Assembly: GCF_905475395.1 (NCBI RefSeq)
Contig: NC_058337.1
Span: forward strand, 64,934,368 to 64,998,367
From: Chrysoperla carnea
Lineage: Eukaryota; Arthropoda; Insecta; Neuroptera; Chrysopidae
Direction of reading: 5' to 3'
Length of the DNA: 64,000 nucleotides
How positions within the stretch are numbered: the first letter of the stretch is position 1; every line of letters starts with the position of its first letter. A model generated the notes under the pieces. It saw nothing but the letters and a program-made list of their open reading frames with translations. It ran no database searches and was not told the DNA's origin. Positions 23,325-36,939 of the stretch are shown one piece after another. The position numbers and the translations under genes were made by a program.

Positions 23325-25830
23325 TGTTCGAACTGTTTATAGTTATTAAGTCTATTAAATTACGGAAAATACATCGATGCAGATTATAACAGTATTATGC
23401 CTTTATGTAGTATAATATATACGTGTATTATTTCTATTAATTCATATTATGTACTTGGTTGGATTTAATTCATCGGATCACTTACTCATTTTGTCACTTA
23501 CAGAAAGAATCGCCCCACAAGGAGCCATTCATTACGCCTTGAATGACTTGGAGTAGTTCAAGAACAGTAGGTGACATTTGACGCCGAAACTTCAAATTTA
23601 TAGAGATTAGGAAATAATTTCTTAATTGAAAATAAATCATTTTTGAAAAATGAAATTTTGTTTACTATTTTCTACCTCACTGATGGCTTTAAAGATATCT
23701 TCTTGTAATCCTTATTAATCTATCAGTCTTTTTCTTTATGCCGGTAAACAACACACAGCCTGAATATAAGTAATAATCTGATTTAATAAGTCTATGCAGC
23801 ACCTGTGTGTCGTATTTCAATCAATTTTGTTATAAGGTAGTCTTTCAAACTTTAGAAAAAATTCAAGTTTCGATAAAATAAAAAAAAATATTTCTTCATT
23901 TCTCCCCCGTCTCTCCCACCATCAATTCATATTATTTCAGGAACATACCTTTGAAATAAATTTTTTATTTTAGTGATAATAAAGGTAACCTATCAAAGTT
24001 TTATAAAAATATACTTTTCTGGCTAAATAATAGTTTTGAACTGAAAATCTCTATTATTATTGAAATTACAACTGAAATTTGTTTGAATTGACTATAAAAG
24101 AAAATTTTTACTTATTTAAATATTTATTTATTTGCTCCACTTATCCTTTCTCATCTGTTTTAAAAGGATGCAATCAATATATGCTCCAAGCATATTTATG
24201 ACATCTTATATATTTTGTTCTTTATACTTTATGTAAACCTTGAAATTAATACAAGCGCAAGGCCATGCAAAACTTAAAACAATTTAATATGTATTACAGT
24301 ACACATAACACTATTATTATTAGCATTATAAATATTTATTATATCTATTTTATAGTCAAAGAACACATTACTTTCCACTTCGTCATAAAATTCAGTTAAA
24401 TTGTATTTAATATTTCATAATAAATAAATAGTAATGAATAATTAATTTTTGATTTGATTATTTCATTGTTCAATTGATTTAACCTTAACGTAATAAAATT
24501 TATTTTTATTTTTTTGCAAAAACCTACTCAAAATTATTTCTAAATGGGCGTATATTGTTTGTTTTTTTACCATATTTTTAATGACAATGAAAATTTATCG
24601 TGTCGTGTTGGTTATTTAAAGGTTAAATTCATAAGTTACAGTGATATAATTTTTAAGTAAAGGTCGGACAAAAAGGTCATAATTTTAAGATTAATATTTT
24701 ATATAAAATTAGATCATAGTTCATATGATAAATAAACCCCTATTGATTTTGAAAAAGTAATAAAATTTAGGTGCGGTTACTTTTTTAAATTTATTGATGT
24801 AAGTATGTGGGATGAACATTAGGTATATGTTTAGTAAAATAATCATTCTTTTGTTCTCAACAAATGAAAAGCAATTAATCAAAAAAAAATTATTAATATG
24901 TGAAATTAAAAATGAAATTTGTTGTTCTTTAAAAGTACTGTTATAATAAATTCCAAAAATGATGTGTTTTAGAATTAAAATTGACGGCTATAACCACTTT
25001 GCCTATAACAAGAAAAGTTTTAAACTAGTAAACTGTTATATAATAATTCATCATCAACAATATTGGTCAATATAGATAAATCATCTAAATGTAAAATTAG
25101 TTTTTAACAAAAATGAAAATAATGTGTCAACATGAATTTTAGTCAAATTTTTAAAACCTTGACAAAAGTTAATTTAGACAATTTTTATCAATAGGTAAGT
25201 TTTAAGTTCACTTTGAAATTGAGCCAAGTTATAACGTTTTGAAGACCTAAAATAATTGGGAAAAAAAGATTTTCTATTACGTGTATGTATGCTGTATAAT
25301 CAAAATTTGTCAAGAAATACCTGTATTGCGTTCATTAAGAAATTTTGAGTGTGCAGTTGTCGATGTAAATTTTTGTTCCAAAAAATTGAAGACAATAAGT
25401 TTTAGCTGTTTTGAAAATAAATAATTTTATAATATTTTGTGGGTATATTAAAATTGAAATTTTCTTGAAACTTATATATCTGATGAAACTTAGAATAGAA
25501 TCCAATTGAGTCCGTAGATAATATTTATTAAATACTGATTTTATATGAAACGCGATTGTAACTTAACTTAAACTGTTGAGCGAAGTATTTCTAATTTTTG
25601 TTTAACACTTTTAATTTTTAGCAATTAAAATGTTATAGAGTTTCTTACTTCACGTACAGGAAAGTGAAGTTGATTTTTGAAAATCATATGAAACTTTCAT
25701 AAGGTTTAAAATCACTAATTAGGCAAAGAGGAATATATAATAATATAATAGATGAGATGTCACGTATATGTATCGGCATACAGCCTCGCTACTTAAAACT
25801 CAGCTTCGCAAGAAAGAAGCGAACAAAAAA
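23325..25830. other. No gene seen
   Basis: AT-rich sequence without a recognisable ORF. Its last part (about 25645-25835, with GTGAAGTTG, GAGATGTCACG and ACTCAGCTTCGCAAG) resembles degraded ends of the Helitron-like family at 36940-37491, but too weakly for a firm call. Confidence 0.45.
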
Positions 25831-25858
25831 ACTTCTTTTATTTTTAATCAATTATAAT

Positions 25859-26162
25859 TTAATTTTCAAGTTTTGGAAATATAATCAGTCTAGTTTCATA
25901 GTTAGACTTAAAGCCCAAAAAATAAACTGAAGTGTTCGGTCTATACCCTAGCCACAAACCACAAGGAGGCAATTGCCATAAATAATGAATTGTGCTGGAA
26001 TTATTCAAGTGAGTTAGATTATTTTCGCCAGTTATATCATTTTTGTCAGCTGACTGACAAACAAGCTTTTGTTTATCGTTCTGATTCGTTTGCTGGTTTA
26101 GAGGCAATACCAAAAGTAGTAGTGCAACAAAAGAAACGACACCAAAAAACGACAATTTTCAT
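25859..26162 (-). pseudogene. Broken ORF with signal-peptide-like N-terminus, about 98 codons
   Basis: On the minus strand an ORF ends at TAA 25859-25861. It begins with a strongly hydrophobic stretch (GVVSFVALLLLVLPL) ending near 26100, followed by a polar region with three N-glycosylation sequons (NLT, NSS, NTS) and two cysteines. It contains no in-frame ATG. An ATG (26160-26162) lies just upstream in another frame, separated by a run of six T on the coding strand (26144-26149), so a one-base change in that run would link them. AATAAA lies 17 bases past the stop (25837-25842). It is either a recently broken secreted-protein gene, a sequence error in a homopolymer, or chance. I do not recognise the family. 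Confidence 0.35.
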
Positions 26163-26164
26163 CT

Positions 26165-27080
26165 AGGTTACCTAGGATACTAAATCTTTTTCAATCGATT
26201 CAGGGTGCCATGAATTAGGAGAAAATGCAAAAATATTTGTATAACTGTTAATTTGTATGTTTTGTCAAAATTTTAAGTTTTATCATTAAAAAAAATTGAG
26301 TTGTGAAAGTTATCAGAGATAACAGAGATAATTTAGAGTAAGTACAATGCAATTTTTATGTTATGTCATAATAAATATCCTGATCAAACCAAACGTAATG
26401 TACACACATTTTGGGTTGACTGTCCCACGAACACCTCTCGTTCTTTTTTTCGTAACGAGTTAAGTTCTTGTTTTAATAGAGGTATAAGGATTATGCAAGA
26501 GTTCTGTCATTAAAATTTTCCCATTCTTTGGTTTATCATAAACCTCCTCGTAGGTTAATTAAACGCAAGCCTGAACTAAATTGATGTATACGAATTTAAA
26601 GCTTTTACAAACAATAATATGAACTCAAAACATGATACATTATTTTATATTATTGTTATAAATAAATATGCATTTATTTAGATACATTTCTTATTTAATA
26701 GTTTTATTTGAACAGATAGCAGCAATACATTAAAAGAATGTCATTATTTATTTCTGTTTTATTATAATTTTTCATTTGTATAAAATAAAAATAAGTACAC
26801 ACATCATTTTATATATTGCTACATGTCGTTTTAATGACCATCCTACTTTAGGGGAAAGTTGTCATAATCGTTACCTCTAAGTAAAAATGGTCTGTGTATG
26901 CATCTCATTTACTATTTTGGAAATTAATATGTATCAGATCGGTTTCTAAACAAATAATTTTTTTAAATAATGAATATTATTTTTAAAACTAATATTTTCT
27001 CGAATTTTGTAAAATTAATCAAGATGTACTATTTTGGCAACTGCTTTCATAAATCGTACTCCATTTTCGATACTATGTCG
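26165..27080. other. No gene seen
   Basis: AT-rich DNA with no ORF, RNA gene or clear repeat that I can support. Confidence 0.45.
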
Positions 27081-27293
27081 ACCCTAGTAAGCTCAATTGG
27101 TTAAAGCATAACCAAGCCCGAACGTAGTGTACTTAGGGCACCGGGCTCGATTTCTACCGTCACAACAAAAAACGTAATTTAATTAATGGTTGTAATGGGT
27201 TGGTGTAGTGTATAGTATATGTATGAAGAAGGTGCACTCGTCCTCTCAAAATAATTAAGCAGCTGATAATTGAAATTATCAGCGGAAAACTGC
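27080..27293 (+). repeat. tRNA-derived SINE (family 1, best plus-strand copy)
   Basis: An A box in TAAGCTCAATTGGTTAAAGC (27087-27107) and a B box GGGCTCGATTTC (27143-27154) define the tRNA part. The body contains CACAACAAAAAACG, TTTAATTAATGG, GGTTGGTGTAGTG, GAAGGTGCACTCG and GAAATTATCAGCGGAAAA. The copy at 43464-43757 (minus) shares all of these modules in order. Confidence 0.8.
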
Positions 27294-27742
27294 GTCGCAC
27301 GAGTTGGACAATCGCAGAAGTACGTTAATAGTGCGTTATCAAACGTATATCGTATAAAACTTTATCTATTCGTCTAAAATGTGAAAAGAAACTGTAATTA
27401 TTATTTAATATTTGTCTTGACTCATTGAAAAAATAGAAAATTCATTAGTTTACATTATGACAAAAATTTTGGAGTGTAGCAATGATTTCCTTGCAAGTGC
27501 GGTAATGAATTATTTTCCCACGCATTCTGAGAAAAGTAGTTCTTACTCACAGGCGTAGATAAAACACATTTAAAATCACAATGGACCCAATCTCCTAATT
27601 TTTGCCTGTTCTTATAAGTAAATACCAAATATGTGTCTAATAGTACACTTATATGTATAAGGATAACACTTATTCTAGTTTTATAGAAATAAAGGAATGT
27701 AATGAAATTCTCTTAAATATTCAATTTTTACCATTAATCATG

Positions 27743-28098
27743 TAGGCGTCATTCGCAGGTGCCAATGTCGTATATTTGCTGGGAATTTTTTTGGTAGCTT
27801 GCCTTTTTTACGATTTATGATGTAATTCATATTCTCTAGATTTAGCTAAAAATTGGTAATAAAAAAATCAACAGGTACGATCTAGAAGACCGATAGGTAA
27901 TTGGCAACTATCTCCTACAATGTGCATTCATGATTATTTGCAATTCACTTTATAGATTGGATGAGATAAATAACTCGTGGAAAAATCATCGGTACCTTTT
28001 AGACCAAATAGGCGTCGTTCGCAGGAACCAATGTCGTATATTTGTTCGGAAATTTTTGGGTAACTTGCCCTTTTGGCATGATCTATGTAATCTTCTAA
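27743..28098. repeat. Direct duplication of an about 90-bp block, 266 bases apart
   Basis: TAGGCGTCATTCGCAGG...CCAATGTCGTATATTTG...GGTAGCTTGCC (27743-27831) recurs as TAGGCGTCGTTCGCAGG...CCAATGTCGTATATTTG...GGTAACTTGCC (28009-28098). The intervening 180 bases are not clearly shared. It is an old local duplication or two nested repeat fragments. The ORF at 27930-28211 crossing it has no domain. Confidence 0.8.
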
Positions 28099-28099
28099 T

Positions 28100-29560
28100 A
28101 TATTTTGTTCTAAATTTGCACTATGGAAGGCTGTTGAAGCTTTTTTTTGAAAGACTCACATTTAATGCAAGTGAAAAAAAATCTAATAATGAATGTATTT
28201 TCTATGTATAAAGAAAAGATTTGCAAACATGTAATCTTGTTATCCATTTTGGCTCTACCATCAGAGCTTAAATTTAAATTTAGAGACAAAGAAATGAGCT
28301 TGAAGTTGCCTTAATTTAAGTCTCCAGGTGAGCTTTATTCTTAAACTGAAAGTGTTGCGATGGCAGTCGGAAATTGAAAACTATTTGCAAAAAGAAAAAT
28401 TCAATGTTTGTCCTGACACACGGCATGTCTCACGATCCTTTTATGAAAACAGTTATGCTTGTTAGAGACTCCTATTTTCCTTTCCAATTTGAGGTGCGAA
28501 TCACACCTGTGTAATTTTTCGTTCTTGAGATATGAGCATAGTGGTAAGGGGCAATCGTGCAATTTTACATAATCGTATATAGAAGACTTAAATCGTATAC
28601 ATTCAAAAACATAAACAACTCTTCAATTCTGTTTTACTCAATTCTTACCAAAATACGAACTTTTTTGTCAAAATTTTATTTGATTATTTTTTATAAATAA
28701 TGTGGAATTTCTTTGATATAGTTCTCAATTTTCTCCCTTAATCGTAGGAGGCCGCACCTTTATTGACGAAAATTGCCAGTTATAGTTGTCAAATTTTCAT
28801 TATATATTCAATCTCCCAAACCTTCATTCAATCTGACACAACGCATTGTTCTTTCTTGTAACGCCCCCACTCTTAAGAAGATTAAACTGTTAGTTGTCAC
28901 GTTGTTTTTGTATTTCATCGTCAACATTTAATTACCACAAACATGGCATGGAATTTATATCATGCATTACTTTTGGGACACCTTTACATCCAGAGGGTAA
29001 AAAAATCGAAACCTCAGAAGACTAATTTAGAGTTTTTAAATTAATGTTGTCGAATATATATCATGCATCTTTTTAATAGAACCATATACAAAACTGTAAG
29101 TTCCTGATTCAGAAGACATCAGTTAACTTACATTCAATATCATTGATGATAAATATTGATTATTCATTAAATTAATATCTCTGTATGACATCAATCAAAT
29201 TATATGCTTAGTGTATCTATATCTATCTTTCATGGGCTGAATTAGATATGTAAATCATGATAAACATCATACATTTACTTTGTAACTTAATAGTATGGTA
29301 TTTTGTTTTATGAATAAATTAATATTTTGTAAAAAATATATCATATGACGAATTAATGGTCTTATGAATCATTTTTATATACGTACATATATAAAAAATT
29401 AATCGATTTTCAATTTTATTTATTGAATGTAATTAATTAGATTTTCGTTAATGGATGTTAGCTTTTAGATTTTGATTAATAAAAAACTGTAGGTGTCCTA
29501 TTAAATTGTATACTTAATGTAAACTGAACTCAAAAGTTTAAAAAAATTGACTAATTGTAA
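28100..29560. other. No gene seen
   Basis: AT-rich DNA with no recognisable coding, RNA or repeat feature. Confidence 0.45.
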
Positions 29561-29564
29561 TTAT

Positions 29565-29566
<2 letters not shown>

Positions 29567-29624
<58 letters not shown>
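29567..29624. repeat. (TA)29 microsatellite
   Basis: An uninterrupted run of 29 TA dinucleotides. Such perfect long TA tracts are usually polymorphic in length and prone to assembly error. Confidence 0.98.
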
Positions 29625-29626
<2 letters not shown>

Positions 29627-29629
29627 AGT

Positions 29630-31715
29630 TTTTTTCTGTCCTGTCTTCCTTATTCTTTCATCAAATTCCATGATTCACCCTTCATTTCTAAGCTTATTAT
29701 GTTTAGGTTGATGAAAAATATACTCATGGTCTAAAAATGTACCGCTTAGGAAAAAACACGCAAGACAAATAATTTGAACAAAAAAATATTAAGTGAAGTG
29801 AAATAATTAGTTTATTAGGCAATCATGTTAGTTTTTACACATTTCATTTTTCACACTTAGGTACTTTTTCGTATTCCACTATTCCTAGATGTAAACAATG
29901 AAAATTGGGAAAATAAATATGATTTTCGAGAAACAAAATCAGGGTAGGTACAATTTGAGTACCTATAACATATCCAAATTTCAAATCGATAGAGTAAAGG
30001 GTATAATCGCAGTGCTTGAAATTCAAACGAAACTTTAACCATTCTTATCTGGGAAACCGCTTTTCTTTATAAATTTTTTTTCCACCAATGAATATTTAAG
30101 AGGAGTCTCAAAAAAATTAGAAAATTTCACGCAAATCAAATAATGATTTCACTCCATTGAAAAATGTGTATAAAACCGTCAACAGTCTACTGTTTTTTAA
30201 ACTTAGGTGCGTTATTCTTGGTAGTGTATTAAAAGGGAATATACGAGTGAAAAAATATTTTTCGAGAAATTCGATTTTAATTTTCACATTAATTTGAAAG
30301 GACACAACTTTAAAATAGGGTAACTTACGCTATATACGGTATTTATCTTACAAACCTTATCTTTTTTAATTATTTCTGATACTTATGAGAGGCTTATCTT
30401 TGTTTTTTTATTATTAACAAGCAAAATAAGACGATTGTACGATTAAGGCAAAAGAGAAAAAGTTAAGAAAATTATCAGCTTTTAGTTACCACCAGGGAAT
30501 GGTATCAACACAAAATGAAATGGAATGTACAACTTGGACAATAATGTACAACTGAAGTAATATTGTTCTAGTTATAGGTAATGTTCCTACTCGTAATGGT
30601 TCCTACTCGTAGCAATTTAAAAATAATTCGAGTCATTAGAATATTGCCTTTTTTGTAATCAATGGTATGGTGTAAATACCTGTGGTACCTACTATATGGA
30701 ACTCGTACGCTAAGACGTACTATTGGCAGACTTTCGTAAAAATCATGCTTTTGCAGGCTTTACAAACTAAATACTTGTGCTTATTTCAAAATTGGTACGA
30801 CTTAATTCACTTTACCCAAGTACCTTTAGTATACATTAATGTTTTTATTCTTCATTGTTATAACATAGACCTTCGTATGTTTTATGAATAACCCCTTGAA
30901 ATTAGAAAAATGTTATTGTTGTATAATTTTACGTTGAATAATTATTTAATGAACATTTTAAAATGCACACACTAAGTATTTAGATTTATTCTAATTAAGA
31001 TAATTTAATTTCTGATCATATAATATTTATGTTTCTAATTCGAGGTCAATTACGCACTTAAATAATTTTATTTAAATGATTAATTTTTTTATTTTATATA
31101 GTGTGTAATTTAAAAATAGATGTATATACATCGTGAGTGCGAAAAATTTAAATTATCATTTGACTAAGCATAAGAATGTAAACCGATTGACAATCAATAA
31201 GTTAATTGCTGACATTTTAGAGTTTAATTTTTTGATATGGTTTGGAATATAAATTACACTGGATGGAGCATAAAAATCCCAAATTTGTTTATCGGATTTT
31301 TCAGTTTGCGTGGAAACTTGGGTAATACGTGAGATTCCCAGAGATTCATTATCAATTGAAATGGCATTATAGTCCATCCAACAGAAGACTCAAACATAGG
31401 AAAAAGACTTTTTTCCATTACTGAGTCGCAGATTATTAACCAAACGTAAGATTGTGTCTCGGGCGGGAACACAAGAACATAATCATTTTGATTGATAATC
31501 AATTCTCGGTGTACCGAAGTACGAAAACAATCGTCGTTAAGCTAAGAAATATACCCAACAAAACTTCGCCAAGTACTTTTCGAATTTTTTTTTGTAAATT
31601 TAATAATATGATGTAAAAACCAGAAGATCGGAACAAGCGTTTTGGCAAGCGTTTGTTGGGTCTTTGCATGGTTTAACATAAAAACTACTTTCTTTCTCTA
31701 TCCAAGCATTCATTC
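29630..31715. other. No gene seen
   Basis: Several overlapping short ORFs on the minus strand (29844-30042, 30117-30305, 31156-31502) have no domain, no conserved motif and no plausible splice context. They are treated as chance. Confidence 0.45.
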
Positions 31716-31721
31716 GCATTA

Positions 31722-31868
31722 CAGTACAATCTCACTAATACGGCTCTTTTAAAAATCAGATGGTGGCGGATTATTGGAATGTTCGGATTCCTGTATATTA
31801 TAGACAAATTCATAATAATGATTGAAGATATCGGCCTATTGAATTTCCGGATTAGTGAGATTGTATTG
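31722..31868. mobile_element. pogo/Tigger-like MITE, 147 bp
   Basis: The left end CAGTACAATCTCACTAATAC and the right end GGATTAGTGAGATTGTATTG are imperfect terminal inverted repeats of about 20 bases. TA flanks both sides (31720-31721 and 31869-31870), as expected for Tc1/mariner-superfamily insertion. The CAGTA...CT..CTAAT.CGG layout fits pogo-type ends. There is no internal ORF, so it is non-autonomous. Confidence 0.85.
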
Positions 31869-31874
31869 TATTTG

Positions 31875-34800
31875 CAAAAATTAAAATTCTATATTTTGAA
31901 CTAGTCTTAATGTAATCTGATGTGATTAATGTTATACAATGCAATTTTTGTGCAAAATTAACTGGGCGTATATTATGTTTTATGCTATATCATCTACTTA
32001 TTCATTATTAAGTGTTTGTTATTATATCTACCACCTATAATAGCTGGGGCTACATGACGACTTGTGGAGTATGCCATCTCCATATATGTGAATCTTTTTT
32101 TTTATTTATTTATTACGTATGATGAATATTTGATTACTTTGTATGACATTATTGTATTTCTCATCATTATATTTTTTAGTATTAGATTATTTTCCTAATG
32201 ATTCATTCATTGAGTATTTTCCAAATTAATACATTTTTTTAAAGGCGTACAACATTTTTATTGAATCATTTTTAAATGATCACGTAATTTAATATACGAA
32301 GATAGGCAAAATTTTGACAAAAAATCTTAAGACTTGAAGTATTGAATTCTTGATTGTATCAAGCCTCTAAAGATGTCCTGTAAAGAGCTGTAAAAATTTT
32401 TACAGTGGAAAACTTTCAAGCATGGATATGTACCATAAGACTTACAAGACTAAAACCAATGATTTGAATAAAGATGCTATACCCATTACACTAAATTCCT
32501 TAAACAAAGATAGTCAAATTTTGATCTTGATCTTGGTATCGTTCATCACTAATGCAATTACTACACGATTGTGTCATTGCTAGCCTGTAAACGAAAATTG
32601 ATAGCATAGAGACTATTGAATCCTAAAATGAACCTCGGTTGCATAACCACTGGAAACGAATTTGTAGGGAACAACTTCAAAAAATAAGGGATCGCAAGGA
32701 AACTAATGGAGATGATACGAAGATAAAACAATGGAGTATGCTCTTATATGAACTAAGTCTTCTACACGGTGTCAAATTTTACTAAATGCTTCAAAGCGAA
32801 GGTTTAAAACAAGAAAATGTTTCAAATACAAAAAAGGCAATTCAGGGAATAGTATCAGCCCTAGTATCATCTTATTAAATTTGAAGGATTAGTATCATCC
32901 CTACTAACTTCTTCAAATAATTGAATTTCCGTTTTTTGTATTTTTAAATGAATTTTGCATGATGGTAGGAAATATTATTTTTCGATTTATCACTCTAATA
33001 AACATATAATTATCAAGAATATTCCATGCAATTGAAAATTTTTTGTGCGAATCTGTGTAACTTTCGTTTTATTTGTATAAAATTTTTTTTGTTTCATTCC
33101 TAAATCTCTGCTTAGCTCTATCGAAATGAATAAAGGTCTAAATTTACATAATCACACAATTATTGAAATTTATGGCGATTGATTATCTATTCAATTAGTT
33201 ATTTAAAACGCAAATCAAAAGATTTATTTAACTATAAACGAAACTGTTTTTTTCTGTGTATTTTAGAATGCCATTTTTTTTACCTAAGGAATTTGAAGGT
33301 TGTCATTTTTCAATGAAATCACAGTGTAAGTTGTATTGTGTAATATTAAAATATTTCACTTGAAGAACATAGGATTATCGATAAATACTGGACGCATTAA
33401 CTGACTATGGTTGAAAAGAGGCTTATCAATGGTTTTAAAAATTTGTGGCAATCCATAAATAATTCTAAGAGTTAGTTCAATAACTTAAGCCAAGTTTTGA
33501 AAATAACTTAAGTAAAGCTATTTTACAAATTACAATTAGCAAATTGTGCTTTGTACTTAAATTGTGGCGAGCTGACCTCGGCCTGAAGAAAATTTCGTTA
33601 CTTGAAGTAGCACGCGCATGTTCTCAAGTTCAAATTTATCTCTTTCAGGATGTAATAAGGTTGCAGACATTGGAGATATTCAACTATTTATTAAATAGGC
33701 GGCAGATATGCTATTTTGGGGGTAAGGTTACCCGATATGCATATAACAAAAAAAAAAAAAAAATTTATGAAAACCCAACATTTTTTAGAAAATTTGGAAG
33801 CTCGAACGTTATTAAAGGTAAGGTCTTTTTGCATTTACACAAATTCGTTCGTCTGATTATTTGTATGCAAATAACAAGAAATGAGAGCGAATCATAATTT
33901 TAATAGCGTGTTATAAATTTTGATGGCTTAAATTTAAAGTAATTTATTAAAGTTATTTACATAAGAGCATTCATATTTTGAGGATTAATAGATTCATTTA
34001 ATAAATATAAACAACCCGTTTAGGATATCTGGTTTAAGAAAAATATAAATTTGGTAACAAAGATAAATGAATTTTCAACCGTGACTCTTGTTTTCTTTTC
34101 CTTCTTTCTATGTTAAAAGTAATTGGTAAAAACAAAGAAACAAATTTTCAACCCTTTCGACACTTCATTCTATCTGCAAACATTCTGCCGTTTATTTCTA
34201 TATATTTTAGTGGCAATGATATATATAAACTTACCTTTACAAATCATCCAAATGGCAGACAAAAAGATTCAAAGAAACTTTGCTTAATTATGAACTCACG
34301 GTTTCTTAAAAGTTATGGAAAGATAAGCAAACATGTGCATCTTTCTAATTAAAATTATGATTTGAAATAGAATTGAATTTTATTCCTTAAATACATTTAA
34401 ATTTTCACTCAAAACATTTATACCATAATATTTTTATAAAAGCTGATTGTTTTATAGCATTTGATTATCATTACGTTTATAGTTTGTTTTTGAAACGTGA
34501 TAAAATGTTAGAAATGATGACTAAATTTATCATCAACCTACATTTTGTATCCAAATGTACTATGAAATTAAAAAACAATCTTATTTAGTTATAATATTCT
34601 ACGTAAATGGTTTGAAATTAATGACAATATGAAGATGTTATATTATAGCAAAATAAACTAAAACAATCTCTAAAGATCATTTTATATTATTAGTAAATTG
34701 AGTTCAAACATCAAAGGATTGCAGGAAGTATAATCCAATTGAGTTAGCTAAAGACTAATTTTGGTAAAAATTTAGTTTTAAGAGATTAGGAAAATTTTGT

Positions 34801-36890
34801 ATCTAAAGTAATTATAACATGCAAGCAAGTTTGATGCACGCAAGATCCAAATACCCAGTCTTGGGCCGAGGCAAGACAACCAAACTTTTCAAATATAATT
34901 TTCAATCCATTCAGCAATTACAAAGCTCTTGGTAATTATCTCCGCTACTGCCATTTTCAGGCTGATAGTGTCAATGACTTTTTTTCAATATATATACAAA
35001 ATTTCAATAATTTTCTTTAGTAATAAATTTTAATCTTTATGAATACCCCAAAGGTAGTTAGTTATAACACTATTGGCTCAAAGTCTAATTTCGAATAAAA
35101 ATTGGTGGTTATTATTATGCTACAGTAGTGAAGACATTGAAAAAAAAATTTCACATTTTTATAATAGCTTTTGCGCATATATCTTACAAATGTAAATTGA
35201 AAGAGCTAAATAAGAAACTGCTAAGTGATCAATAAAAATAATTTTTGTTTTGTGGCAATATTAAACTATAGCATTCTTGATTCGAAATTATCAAAGCTTC
35301 TTTTGTAATCAAAAAGCTTTGAATCGTGCTGTTTAATAATTAAAAGGTATTGGACAATAATCATCCTTTGGGAGTTGATGAATAAAATAATGTAAATTAC
35401 CTAATATTTTTACATAACAGTTAGTTGAGACAAAATTATATTATTAGAATTACATCATAATACCTATAATGAAATAAGACAAAAAAGTATGTAGGCTTAT
35501 TTAGCAAATAAAACAAAAAATTTCACAATTATTTAATTTTATTGAAAATCAAAATTTTAAATTTGTCATAGGATTTGAATTTGTTTTTAATTTCGAATAA
35601 TTTGATGAACTTCCATATATAAAATACCCGTAAATGAATCTAATAACTTGAAGAAATCGTAAATAAATCTGAAACTGATCTAGATAAAGAAAATGTATGA
35701 GAAAATTCTACATTTACATTATGCTAAACTTTCAATAGGATAGCACAGTTAATGGAAGATCGAAAAATAACTTAATTAAAAAATTATTTATTGAAAAACT
35801 TTACAGAAACTCTGGAAACAAACTAGGTTGTGGTATACGTTTTCTTATTAAGAAGGAAATGAGGAAATTTTTGCCATTCAAATAATAAATATTTCAATCT
35901 TGAGTTCATAAGTAAATATAAACTGTAATTTTATCAAAAAAGTATGTGAAATCATCTTGTTAAATTTGAATTCAAATAATGTGGGTTCTTTAGAATATTT
36001 TAACTACAAGTCTTTGCAAAGTTTATTTTATGAATCATATTTGAATGCATAAAATTTGTTTTGCATGTATGAGCTACATGTTTCTATTAAAGAAAAAAAC
36101 ATTAAATAACGATAAGTACTTACTACCAATGTAGACGAATAGCGTGGGTGTTTAACGTTTACCCATTATAAATTGGTTCTCAAACGAAAGATGTATTACA
36201 GTAAAATTACTCTAGACAGGTTCCTCCGTAATCTGAGTGCAAGGATTACTAAATTTAACAAGACGTGGGTGGGTCTGGTGCGATTCCCGAGATCCACACA
36301 TCAAACTTTCAGTATAATAAAGAGTTATAAAAAAATAATATTAATGAAAAAACTCCACCGACTCGAAATGACTCGATATGAAATTCTTTTCGGATCATAT
36401 TGTCGTTAATACGATTCATAAGTAAATAGAATAAATAAGATATTTAAAATAAGTCAATTTTTATCTCTATAAATACCTTTTCATAATTATAGATTTTTCC
36501 AAAAACCAGTCAAATATCCCCTTAATTTTCAATATATTAAATATTTGCAAAGTGCAAATCACAGGAGTTTCCCTTTTCCAATTCAACATTCAAAAATTAT
36601 ATCTCTGGTAGTTCGTTTCATTTTATAACACGCTTCTATTAACTTGACTTGTTTGTATCGATGTAATGGAATTTTTCAAATAGACCTTCATTTCTTGCCG
36701 AATATCGAAATAATTTGAATTTTTACGATCGTAATAAAAACTGATGATAATACAATAGTGTGATCTCATCTTCCTGATATTATAACGGAATTTCACAATA
36801 TGATTCGAAGAAAAAATTTGAATGGTGTAGGTCTGACGAACATATATATAGCTGAATAGCGTGTGCATTGGATTTTAGTCTTTAATTTAA
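31875..36890. other. No gene seen
   Basis: About 5 kb of AT-rich DNA. ORFs at 33544-33897 (117 codons), 34110-34352, 36173-36409 and 36623-36868 were read; none shows a domain, signal peptide or convincing exon borders. A weak B-box-like GGTGCGATTCCCGAG occurs at 36278-36292, perhaps a SINE relic. Confidence 0.45.
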
Positions 36891-36939
36891 ATATGGCTTA
36901 AAAAATTGATAAAACACGCATCACTAAGATGTAGACTTT

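Noticed and set aside
33544..33897. 117-codon plus ORF
   Set aside because: It spans an A-run and has a composition expected of translated AT-rich DNA; no motif.
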